Made by a program: the position numbers and the translations under genes. DNA of 64,000 nucleotides. It comes from Papaver somniferum. Its lineage: Eukaryota > Streptophyta > Magnoliopsida > Ranunculales > Papaveraceae. The notes beneath the pieces were generated by a model. The model saw only the letters and a list, made by a program, of their open reading frames with translations. It did no database searches and was not told the DNA's origin. The stretch covers positions 139,711,939 through 139,775,938 of the forward strand of contig NC_039359.1 in NCBI RefSeq assembly GCF_003573695.1, given 5' to 3'. Of this stretch, positions 11,099 through 21,666 are shown piece by piece; positions within the stretch are counted from its first letter, which is position 1; each line of letters opens with the position of its first letter.

Positions 11099-13107
11099 AT
11101 GAACAAAAGAGCTCTTGTTAAGATGTCTTCTGGGGATAATGCTAATGCAAAGTCAGGGAGTGTTGACAGTTTCAAAGATATGCCAAACATGGATGATGAG
11201 TTATTCACTTTGCCATTCCCGACTGTCAGAAAACATCCTTCTCATAAAATAGTCCTGCTCTCAGGTTCAGAAAATATGGAAGCTGATCCATCCTCTTCTT
11301 CAGCACTTGTGATGAGATTCTGTCTTCGGAGAAATGAATATACACCTTCACCTATTGACTTCAAGATTTGTCATACTCCGCTGGGTCCTTCTGAAGGATG
11401 GATGAGACGCATGCTGAATAGTAAGAGTATTAAAGCTAATTTGATTAAAGCGCAAATCCTTGATGCGGTCATGGCATCTGCCACTCTTCAAATTAAGAAA
11501 GATGTTGCAGGCTTGATCACTTTCATTTCTCGGTGGCGTCCTTCTACTCATGCATCCATATGTAGATGGGGAGAGATGACCATTACTCTAGAAAGCGTAG
11601 ATGCATTGATGAACCTGCCTGTCGTTGGAAGCTTCTTTTATAAAATTTCTGGTGCAGAACGTCGTGATTATGATGTCATACTTAGAAAGGCAGAAGAATT
11701 CGATGACCTTGAGAAGAAAGAGACAAAATGCTTCTATACTAGGTGGGTGTCGGAGTGGTCTCCTAAATATCCGAAATCAGATCAGGAGTTGGAAGATGAG
11801 CTCAGTGTGATTGCATTCCTGTCTTTGTGGCTATCTAGTGACATATTTAATGATGGATCTGGAAGGAAGACTATAAGAGGCGATCTCGTTAGGTTTGCTA
11901 TAAGGCCGGCAAAAGGTCAGGTCCTTCCTCTAGGTGCCTTGTTTCTTGGATCACTGTATTCTCATCTGGACGCCTTAGCAACGGATATGCATGCTTCCAA
12001 CGGGTATAAGAAGGTGGAATCGCATATCCACATCGCTTTCCTCCAGGCGTGTTTGTGGGAACATTTCAAAAGATATGCTCCTGCTCCTGCAACTTCACTC
12101 AACGATCTGTATGGTTGCTCGAGGATACTTCGTTGGCAGAGAAGACGCCCCAAGATCGGTGTGAAGATTGTGGATGTCTTCGAAAATTTCCAATCCATAG
12201 ATTTCCGTCCGTGGGGGCCGATCCACCCTTCCATTGTTCAGCCAAAGACTTTTTCCATTGCTCATGATGTTGTGCTGCGTACTGATGCTGAAACCGCGAG
12301 TCTTGGAGAACTCATTTACTTGCGAAGCTGCATTCGGGGATATGTCCCATCTTTATTTGATGAAGCATTTACCGTGAATCCGTACAATATTGACAGGGCT
12401 GCTCGGCAAATCGGCTTTGACCAGGTTGTTTCATTTCTTCGTCCGTTTGAGGCTCCAAAAGAACTTTTCCCAGACATTCTTAATGCTGACAGGTTTTTAT
12501 CAGTGCAGAGCCTTCCTTTCTTGCCTATTGGAAGAAATCCAGTGGTAACCGACAAGTATAAGGAATTTTGGAGGGGAAAATTGTTAATTTTTCTGAAGTT
12601 CTCGGAGGAGGTTGTAACAATTTCCCGTGGTGAACCCTCTTCTGAAATGTTGAAGAAGCATTCTCGGTTGAAGCCACTCCAAGGAAAACGAACTAGAGCT
12701 GACGACTGCAGTCCCCAGGTAGGAGTGAAGTCTAAGAAGCAGACATGTGGTTCCGTGATCTTCGATTCCTCCAATATGCAGGTATTTTAAATCTCTTTAT
12801 GCTTGATCCTTTAATTTCGTTCCTCCTGAGCAACTTTCACTAAAGGTAATTCCTTGTTTGCCATCAGGGAATCCCGAAAATAAATGCTTTTGCAAGATTG
12901 GCACATAGTCATAACGAGAAGTCTGGCGATACTGATCTTCATACTGAGAAGTCTAGTGATACTGATCCTCTCCCAGATAATGACAAAGATGGTGCAAGCT
13001 CGACTGAAAAGAATGTCTCCCAGAGAGGTAACCTCAGTGAGTTTGTAGATGAGGTTGTGGCAGAAATCAGTCTTCAGAGTGACACAAACATCACGAGGAA
13101 CGTATGA
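11099..13107 (+). CDS. PMD-B: plant mobile domain (aminotransferase-like) protein inside element B, exons 1-2
   Basis: Exon 1 is 11099-12781 (561 codons). An 86-bp intron (donor CAG/GTATTT, acceptor CCATCAG) leads in frame to exon 2 at 12868, ending at TGA 13105-13107, giving about 640 residues. The PMD core is clear: the W-x-P-S-T-H and C-R-W-G-E-M-T-I-T-L-E block at about residues 145-165, then LMNLPVVG, an AFLSLWLSSDIF block near 240, and NIDRAARQIGFDQ near 430. PMD proteins of the MAIN/MAIL1 type act in plant transposon silencing and genome stability, and PMD domains also occur in transposons. The gene is antisense to the host element's gag. A second ATG at codon 9 aligns as well with the likely start. 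The terminating TGA is probably a mutation, because homologous coding sequence continues in the same frame. Product activity is unknown. Confidence 0.8.
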
Positions 13108-13749
13108 GAGATAACATCCGCAATTGTTGAGGTAGCTCCTTCTAAAGAATCTCCTGAGCAAGCTCCTGCGGCCGATAAATCAATTGCAGGGTCTCTTGCA
13201 GCTGAGAAGGCCTCTGAAGAAGTGTTGGTGGTGCAGCCCGTCGTCCCTGGAGCTATCTTCGAGCTCCCTATCGACACTCCTTATACAGACCACGTGCTAG
13301 CTGGAGGATTCAGCGTGCCGACCAAGTATGAGAAGTTTTATACCGAGATATGTAAGAAGCACGATCACATTGCTACTACCAGGAAACTTAAGAGTCGCTT
13401 CCCATTAGCTAAAAGTGTTGAGGAATCCTTATCTTCCATCCATGATATGCGCATCGCAACAGGCCGCTCAGCTACCGAAGAGATAGTTTTCAATTGGGAA
13501 TTCCACTGGGATGTGTTCCAGAAATATTAGTTCAATGCTTCTTGGTTCTACAAGGGGTCCTCTGAAATTGAGAACCTTCAGAAGCCACAAGGTGAGATGC
13601 GTGAAGCTCCTTCTGCAGATTGCATTGCCCGCCAGGAAGAAGATACCGAGAGGTTGTCCAATGATTTGAAGCTGCAGCAGGCCGCCCTCCAGAACATGAA
13701 AGTTGCTTTCTCTCAGCAGAACGAGTTGCCGTTGAAGGTCTTCCCTTGA
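13108..13749 (+). pseudogene. C-terminal tail of PMD-B behind in-frame stops
   Basis: The frame of exon 2 continues past the TGA. It encodes a stretch matching the PMD-C tail (ELPIDTPYTDHVLAGGF against DPPFDTSLPYHELIGGF; FNWEFHW against FDWEFNL). A TAG at 13528-13530 interrupts it again, then a Gln/Glu-rich coiled-coil-like end runs to TGA at 13749. The first stop overlaps a GTATGA that could be a splice donor, so removal by splicing is possible, but no convincing partner acceptor was seen. Confidence 0.65.
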
Positions 13750-14068
13750 ATGCTTTATTTATTTTAGTCATGCTTTCCATTTGTTTTGAGTGATGTGAGG
13801 GAATTCTTTCACGTCTTGATTTTAGGTCTTGAACTTATAGGTAATTGAATTCTGAATTGGCTCATTTTTGAGATAGTTTCGTGAACAATTGATTTTCTGA
13901 AAGAGATTATTCTCAATATAATTCGCATCTTGGATACGAATGATTATACATGTCATATGAAATTGTAAATGTAGTGTAAAAGAAAACATGAGAGGGAACA
14001 AACATGGGGTGTTTGATCATCGAGCATCTCGCTTGGGGCGAAGTCCCCAGTAGGGGTTAAAAACTATC
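13750..14068. other. Gap between convergent PMD-B and gag of element B
   Basis: AT-rich sequence with no supported ORF. In a complete element, pol would lie around here, so the deletion of pol is inferred to map near this position. Confidence 0.5.
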
Positions 14069-15127
14069 TCACAAAAATTGCCTGATAGAACTTACTTGTC
14101 TTCTGAAACTCCGTCTGCATGAAAATGAGTATTCCTGGATACTTTCTTCAAAAGGAGTGTGCGCACTAATTTTCGGAGGGGAAGGCGGCTTATCTGGATT
14201 AAGCCTCTCCTGAACAATGCGCTTCAAGGCGTTGCATTCGCTAGTAGGGTGGTGAATAAATCGGTGGTAATGACAATACCTCGGGTCTGCCATTTCTTGA
14301 CTGGTCGGTGGACGCCACACAGATGGAAGTTGCACATCTCCATCTCGTACCTATGCCTCCAGCAATGCCAAGATCTTCTTCATTGGGAATGGGAATTGGG
14401 GATACCTTGAGTCTAGATTTTCTTGTACTGGAGGACGTCGTGACGCCTCCCTTGAGCCTTGATGTGAAGCACGCTTCGGAGAGGGAGTTGGAAAACCAGC
14501 GTGTGTCATCATATGCGCGACCCGCTTAGCTGAGCGGCTTTGCCGGAATGCAGAAGGCGTCATATTGGGGATGCGATCAATGTTGGGTGAGTGAGTTGAA
14601 CGCTCCCAACCCCTGTATTCGCATGCTCTTTGATTGATTTCTCCCTCTTCGAGCATTTCTTCACTTGGCTGAAATTGAGTGGTCTTCTGAACTTCGGCAA
14701 GGGCCTTGAGGTACAAATCTTCCAACAAGGCTTCGTAAGCTGCTGGCTCCCTTTCTTTATCTGGCAAGCATTGTGGTACCTCAGATAAGTCGAGCTGTCT
14801 TGAGTCTCCGTTGCCAGCTGAACCATGTTGTCCGTCTCTGCTGAGTCCCTTGTGGCCACGTGCTCTTTCTGCATCTTCACTGGCAAAGACATGGCCTTCG
14901 AATAAGGGTTTAGCGTTTCTTATATCATTTGTGATACTTCCCGGGTAACTGTTTGTCGAGCCTTCTTGCAATTGAGCTGTTATATCGTTCAAAAGGCGGA
15001 ACGTCTCGCTCTGACTCCTAGCGATACCATCTTGATTTGCTAAGACATCCTCCAGCATCCTATCCACACTTCCGATGATGTCTGAATCATCCATGGCTTC
15101 CGAAGAATCTAGCGGGCGAGAATACAT
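14069..15127 (-). pseudogene. gag: Gag remnant of element B
   Basis: The frame starts at ATG 15127 (or 15094) and is interrupted once by TAG at 14351-14353. The N-terminal part is acidic and Gln/Glu-rich; the C-terminal part has a knuckle of the form CHYHRFIHHPTSEC, as in Tat-type gypsy gag. The central retrotransposon gag domain, with its usual W-and-F-rich helical block, is not present, so this is a deletion derivative. It faces the PMD-B gene tail to tail. Confidence 0.7.
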
Positions 15128-15263
15128 TGGGAGATGAGAGTCGGGATCGGTGAAAGGATGAATGGGTTAATGATTGAATTGAACCTAAAATCTACCCCTT
15201 TTAAATTGAAAGGAATTGAACGGGTATTGAAAAATTGAGTTTTGCAACCGAGAGATTAACCTC

Positions 15264-15279
15264 CCACTGTGATCGCCAA
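15264..15279 (-). other. Primer-binding-site-like sequence of element B
   Basis: The minus strand reads TTGGCGATCACAGTGG directly inside the right LTR. Element C has TTGGCGACCACAGTGG in the same place. The TGG start fits the CCA end of a tRNA; I cannot name the tRNA. Confidence 0.65.
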
Positions 15280-15651
15280 TTGTTTATGGGTGAAAACTAT
15301 TTCTGCTGGTTTTGGTAATTTTGGGGTGTGTGTGGATGAGAAATGAATCTAAACCCTAAAAAAATGCACTGCACGGGAGTGCTTTCTGATTCGAGAGATC
15401 AATCTGTACAATTCTCGCCTAAACAAAGAAATGACCGTTCCAGACTTGCTTCGGTCACAAAGTGAAGGACATGGGATTGATCTTAGGGAGGGAAGCGAAG
15501 AAGGTGTTGAGATTGTGAAGGTGTTGGCTGCTTATTACTTGTATCAGAATACCAAACTGGCTTGCAGGATGTAAACAATCAGCTCTGCGTGTTTGAATAC
15601 GTTGTATTAACACTTGGTTTCCCCCTCTTTTTTGGAAATAGGGAGGAGAAC

Positions 15652-15660
15652 CTATTTATA
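15652..15660 (-). promoter_or_regulatory. TATA box of the element B 5' LTR
   Basis: TATAAATAG on the minus strand, conserved at 7722-7730 in the other LTR. It would start transcripts near 15625 that run into the gag remnant. Confidence 0.55.
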
Positions 15661-16762
15661 CAAGTCACTGAGCCTAACACACGTCTCTAGTGGGAAGTGG
15701 AGGAAGTGGAGTGATGGAGTAGTGGAGTCGTGCTAGTGATTGTCAGATGATCAGGTATAAGCCCACTTCTCCCATCATCACTAACCGTCCATGTCTTCCT
15801 GCACGTTCTTGTGATAGCGCATTGCACGCTGCACGCTGTAAACCTCCAGACCAATACCCCAGTAAGTATCCCCCAGTTTGTAACACGATTAATGTCTCGA
15901 GTGTGTGGATCGTGGGACCCACAAAAGGTAGAATACAGTGCTAGGTTAATAATTAAGTTATTTGGAAAGTCGATATTCATAAATATCGTGTGTATTCTAC
16001 GCATGTTATGCATCGAATATATTCAATATGCATGGAGCATCGTTGTTTTAAAGCTTAATGGAGTAAGTCACGAATTAAGCATCTTAAAACAGCATCACGT
16101 CCATCCATGTTCGAGTGACCGTTTGGAGGCTGCATGGGCGATCCATGCCTTGGCCGATCACTCTACAGGGAAGAGTGGAGGACGGTGATGATGATGATGC
16201 CTCACTGGTCTCCTAACTCCTATCCTAGGCTGTCCATCCAAGATAGCAAAGTTGTACGGACGAGATGGCTTGCGACCCCATCTGCGACCGTTGGATTAGG
16301 GTTTGGGAGGGGCACAAGCACCCACTTTCATCTCAATCGAATTTGAGCTTAGGGGACAATTTTGGAGGGACCGATTGGTCCTGCATGGATATGGCCCGTC
16401 GATGCTCACGTCCATGCTAGCTTGTCTCGCGAAGGTACGATTTAAACCACTCGATTCGACCAGCGAAGAAGAGTGGTTGAGATCTATTTTCAATAGGAAT
16501 CCTGTGTCGCAAAGGATTCCTTAAGGAGGCATGACATGCCTACTTTGGGCGCACAAATCGAGGCGTCTGGTCCTTCCTTGCTCTGGTTGGTCGGACATAG
16601 AGGTAGATAAGCCCACGGTGATCATGTAAATACTCTCTGGACCTACTTAGTCTATTCCTGCACCCTTCATCCAGGCTGGCGAAGATGGACACTCGTGACC
16701 GATTTACGACACATGTAATATGCCGCAAACCCTAATTAGGGTTTTATATTTGTCGCGCGTAT

Positions 16763-16767
16763 GCTAC
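16763..16767. repeat. Target-site duplication of element C (left)
   Basis: GCTAC is exactly repeated at 31906-31910, and the element B LTR is continuous when one copy plus element C is removed. Confidence 0.95.
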
Positions 16768-18498
16768 TGTAGATGGGGAAAAACGATTTGCTGGTTTTTA
16801 AGGAATTGAGAAGACGACCGTACGGAGGAGACTCCTCGAACCGAGCGAAATGTTAAACCTCACACAGATGCACCGCTGCAAAGGGGGTGGTTTATATTCG
16901 AGAGATCAATCTGTAGTACTCCGGCCTAAATCAAGACAATGACAGTTCCAGAGTAAATTCGCTCACAAGAGAGGATGGGTTGATCTGTAGGAGGGAAGCT
17001 GGGAAATGTGTGGAATCAATGGTGATCAAATATTGCGGGTGAGTGAATTCTGAATATGATAAGCTCTGAATGATTGAAATAGCTCAATTGAGAGTAGTTG
17101 CTCAATTGATGAGTTGATGATCTTGTGATGTCGATGAGACGTGAGACTGATGATACTGTTGATACTGATGATTCAATCATGATCCAGAGACTTATTTATA
17201 CTGCTGTAATTTTAGACACCATGACCCCATGAAGTGTGACAGTTGATGGAATCAAGGAGTGGGGAAGTGGGGATCGTGTTTGAAACCAGTTGCTCAACGT
17301 GTGGAGACTTGGTCGATTTTCCACCCACTACCTCGTGATTTCCTTCAACTGATTGCACGACTTGCTCACATTCCATCGTGTGTTTGAACACACGAGTCGT
17401 AGACCGCCAGACCAAAACCCTAAGTGATATCCCCCCAAAGTGACACGATTGACGTCTCGTGGTTTGTTAGTCAATTGACGACTTCGTGGTTTGATGGGAC
17501 GATGAGTCCGTGTAGTTGCTTAGTTGAACATGATGTTCTGAAACTCATGAGTTGAACATGTCATGAGACAGAGGTATATTTCTTACGATGAAGTGAGAAA
17601 GTATTGCTCATTCGATGGACCGTTGAATATTGATTGTTGAACCAATATTCCTTGGTTTGAGAAAATATTTATCATCTGACCAAGTGTTGCTCATGTGATG
17701 AATTGTTGAATATTTGATCGTCTGAGCATTTGTTGCTCATCTGATGGATTATTGGCAGCGTACCAAAAATATTAATAAGAATACTGGTCGTTGAACCGTG
17801 CATAATTAATAAAATTAATGACCATGAGGTCGTCGTAAAATCATTAAGGTTGGAATCTGGAATGATGATCCTTGGACTCAGAAACCCTAATTTGATCAAT
17901 TAATGATCAATTCATGGTTCGTCAGAATTTTAACCATGGGACGAAGGAGGGAGAGACTACATGGGACCGTGGATCAACCATGTAGTGTCCATATGCTCAC
18001 ATGTGCAAATACAAAGAACTCCTGAAGAGTTGACGATTTGTTGGTGAAAGAATGATCAAATGTTGGTTTAATCATTTATTCGAAAATGCTCGTCTGAGCC
18101 TTAGGTGAGAAAACCTAATTAATTATGACGGAGTGAGGAACCGACCATGGGGTCATGAAACCGGCCCTGGGTAGTCACGTGACTGCCTGAAGATCACTTC
18201 ATGAAAATCCAAAGTGTTTGGAAGAGTGTTGGACCTAATACGTGCAATTGTGCAAATTAGGTCAAAACCGTGAAACTTGATGGGACCGGCTTCTGTAAGC
18301 CAAAGAGTCAATCTTGGTCGGTCAAGATAGCGCGCTCGTGTCCCCAAGGCGTCCGCGTCTCAGTCCTGAGAATTTTGATACTTTCTGTCGTGCAATTGGG
18401 CATCCATTCAAGAAAATATGCCAAAATTAGGGTTTCGACGAAACTGAGGAAAACACCATGATATGATAGAAAATAATTATAAAATAAGGAATAAGGAG

Positions 18499-19310
18499 GC
18501 GTGGGACCGCCGAGGCCAAGGCATGGTCAGGCGGTCGTGGCCACGGTCCATTGGTGCCTTTTCCTTAATTTTATAATATTTTTCATGATTTTATGAAAAT
18601 ATCATGGATTTAAAGAGTTTTGATGAATGTAGGGAGTTTCCCTGAAGTGAAGGAGTTTTCATGAGTTCAAGGAAGCAAAAATATTAAAATAATAAAAATA
18701 AGGGTTGTGGGGCCGTGGGAGGCATGGTCGGCTGGCTAGGGCCCGGTCCCACAAGTTTTCATAATTTTATATATTTTTTAATGTATTTTTCATGATTTGG
18801 GGGAAATTTTCCTAATTTGAGAGAAATACCATGAAATCAAGGAATTTGATAAATTCAAGGAAAATAAAATAAATAATAATAAAATAAAAGGACGTGTGGG
18901 ACCGGCTAGGGCATGGTCGGCCGGCTAGGGCCCGGTCCCACAAGTTTTTCATAAATTTATATTATTTATTTCCTAATTTTTGCAAAATACCATGAAATCA
19001 TGGAGTTTTTTCATGAAATCAGAGAAATAATAATAATAATAAAATAATGAGGAACCATAAAGTGTAGGGCCGGCTGGGACCAAGGTATGGCCGGTTGGCG
19101 AATGGTCACGCCCCACACTATTTTTCCTTAATTTTATATTATTTTCTTGGGTTTATGAAAACACCTTTTCCTCGAGACGAAGGAGATTTGTTCAAATGAA
19201 AGGATTTTCATCAGATGAAGGAAAATAATATAAATATGATAAAATATAAAACTGGCGTGGGATTGGTCATGGCACGGTCGGCCAGTCAATGAGTCCAATT
19301 CCTTGGCGCC
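18499..19310. repeat. Five-unit GC-hairpin tandem array in the element C LTR
   Basis: Units of roughly 165-205 bp alternate a GC-rich core and an AT-rich spacer with CATGAAATCAAGGAG-like text. The third core has perfect 10-bp arms, GTGGGACCGG at 18896-18905 and CCGGTCCCAC at 18932-18941. The array recurs in the right LTR at about 30030-30860. Confidence 0.8.
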
Positions 19311-19553
19311 TTGGTCAATATTTTGATTATTTATTATTTTCTTCTTATTTTGCAATAGGTCAATCGTTTCGTCGTATTTTGAAATACTCGTTCGTGCGGT
19401 GACTGTTAGTGCATTGTCGTTGAATACACTTTCACCATATAAATCGGGGCTTACTTAGAGGTAGCTCAGGCGTCCGATTGTTGATTATTTATTACTAATT
19501 GTGGAATTCAGTGGAGAATAATTCACAAAACTGAGTAATAAGATGTTTATTAT

Positions 19554-19835
19554 TAATTCATAGGATCAGCTGAGGATTCGACTACGGATTCAGAATAATA
19601 AAGTGAGCATTACCATTCCATGGGATCGTAGATTCGACCATAGAATCGGAGTAATTAAGTTTTATCTATTACCATATATGAGACCAGTTGTGGATTCGAT
19701 CATGAAATCAGAGTAATGAGATAATATAGTTATTGCTATTCTATGAGATCAAGCCGTGGATTCGATCATAGAATCAGAACAATTGTTTATTGCCATTCCA
19801 TGGGACCAGTCGTGGATTCGACCATGGAATAGGAG
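19554..19835. repeat. Five-unit palindromic array (about 60 bp per unit)
   Basis: Each unit carries an interrupted inverted repeat; the last is ATTCCATGG ... CCATGGAAT with GATTCGA between. The right LTR holds six units (about 31095-31435). Confidence 0.85.
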
Positions 19836-20299
19836 AAATAATAGATTATTCTGGGAATTCAGTAGTGAATGTCACGACAGAATTAATCTTAATTAGGAAT
19901 AATTAACTTTGTGGCTCTATACTAGCAGAGCAAGCTGTCTAGGAGCATTAATTATCCCGATATGAGCTTGTCGGTAAGTCATATCCTTTATATAGTCAGG
20001 GTAAACTCGATGTTTGTTCCTGAAGACGTTATCGCTCTATACTAGCAGAGCAAGCTGTCTAGGAGCCGTCCATCTCGTGATACTATATAGAAATAATCAC
20101 TGAAAGTGTTCAGTATTCATGAGATATGTCGTTGTCCGACCGTGATACTACATATCTACATGTACTCTGAGAGAAAGTACTCTCCGTTGAGAATTCATGA
20201 GAGACACGTGCCTCGATACTCACGTCTGATTGCTGGATCAGAGGCTCATATAATCATGAGTTTACAATTTTAGCCCTTGTTGAAAATCCACCATCTACA

Positions 20300-20599
20300 C
20301 TAAGTCTCCTGCTTACTGAGGAAAGCCATGTTCCTCAGTCAGCATTAAATGGTGATTTTCCGGCCATAAATTATACAAGTAATTGAACTTAGTCGTAAGT
20401 TAGGACATTACTGAATTTCGAGAATATGAGCAAACCATGACTTGATGAAGGCTTCAGTGTCATGATTAGAGCATCATTTTATGAGCATAAATTGGTGTGA
20501 AACTGCTGGTTTGGACGACGAGTCCATGGTCGGTTGGATTCGTGGGCCGGGCCCAATAAGGAAATCCTTAGAAAATTAGGTTTTGGAAATAAAAACTAA
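20300..20599. other. Element C purine tract and PMD-C upstream region
   Basis: The minus strand next to the LTR reads AGCAGGAGACTTAG, a plausible polypurine tract. The rest is upstream sequence of the plus-strand PMD gene, without ORFs. Confidence 0.5.
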
Positions 20600-20607
20600 T
20601 ATAAAAG
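20600..20607 (+). promoter_or_regulatory. TATA box of PMD-C
   Basis: TATAAAAG precedes a pyrimidine-rich leader with a GCCGCC run and a donor at 20730, matching the layout before PMD-B. Confidence 0.55.
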
Positions 20608-20729
20608 GGATTAATCCTTTTTTTTATTCCTCCACGACCAGTTCTCCATCACGCCCTCACCTTCACGAACAGGAGAAAATTTCCTGAACTCAACGCCGCC
20701 GCCGGCCAAATTCCGGCCAACTCGCCTAG

Positions 20730-21653
20730 GTGTTTTTTTTTCTGATGTCCATGAGTATCATGGGTTGTTCATGCTTTGATCATGATGAATTTATATACAT
20801 GTGTGTATATTAGTGTGAGTTTTATGAAAAAACCCTCGTTTTTGAAAACGTGTGTTCGTTCGATCGTTAGTTTTGAAAACTAACTATAATCCCTGATTTA
20901 GGAGAGGTTTTTTTTAGTATATGAACCTAGGTCCAGTGATAAAACTTAGTGTATGAGCTTTCATGTGTGCCACGGTTTTATCATAAAAGGAGTAAATTTT
21001 CACGAAATCGAAATAATCCTTCGTTTTAAAGACAAATTACGACGACTCGAAGGAAAATTCATATGATGAACTTGTGTCCAGTGATAAAATTTTGTTTATG
21101 AGCTTTCATGTAAATACAAAACTTTATCATATGTATGATATGTGAGCTTTCACAATATTTTTGAAATAATCCTTCGTTTTAAAGACAAATAACGACGATG
21201 CGAAGGAAAAATTTTATATGCAGCCGTGACATATATTGTGCAAAATATGATGGTATATTTTTTTCATTAGATAAAAATCCTTGAGAATTTATGTATGCAA
21301 GTTGCATTAATTGCTGTTTTGAAAAAATCAAAACGTGTGTTTTGAGGAACCTTCGAATATAGACAATATATTTATGATGAAATATTTTATTGTTATAAAC
21401 TTCATAGGTCAGTTGTGTGAATGTTCACATTATGAAAATTGTGTTCGCGATTTCATGAAAATCAGCCTCAGAAATTAATAAAGTATCGTTCATTATCGCA
21501 GGTTTCGAAGAGACGAACGATTTTGAGGTGTTAATTCTAGCATTACTATCACTATTGTTAGTGGAAGTATAAAAGGTAAGAGTTAAGAGTTACCATTTTT
21601 GCTTGTATTTCCTTGATTTATATCTGGACGGCATACTGAAGTAGAATTTTCAG
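20730..21653 (+). other. Inferred 5'-UTR intron of PMD-C
   Basis: Donor TAG/GTGTTT and acceptor GAATTTTCAG enclose 924 bp without coding potential. It includes a direct duplication of about 140 bp around CCAGTGATAAAA (near 20935 and 21075). The start codon is 13 bases after the acceptor. Confidence 0.45.
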
Positions 21654-21666
21654 CTACTTAGCAAAG

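Larger units (their letters stand above)
15281..16767 (-). repeat. Right (5') LTR of element B, left part
   Basis: It starts TGTTTATGGG and follows the left LTR closely until GCTAC at 16767, where element C begins. The LTR resumes at 31911. Confidence 0.9.
16768..20299 (-). repeat. Left (3') LTR of element C
   Basis: It is collinear with 28302-31905 and ends ACCATCTACA. The minus strand has TATAAATAAG at 17191-17200. It contains the GC-rich hairpin array (18499-19310) and the palindromic 60-bp array (19554-19835), plus two copies of a block beginning CTCTATACTAGCAGAGCAAG near 19915 and 20035. Confidence 0.92.

Noticed and set aside
18499..19835. CRISPR-like array (regular repeats with spacers)
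   Set aside because: The repeats are degenerate, spacers are themselves related, and the array is duplicated within paired LTRs of a plant element.
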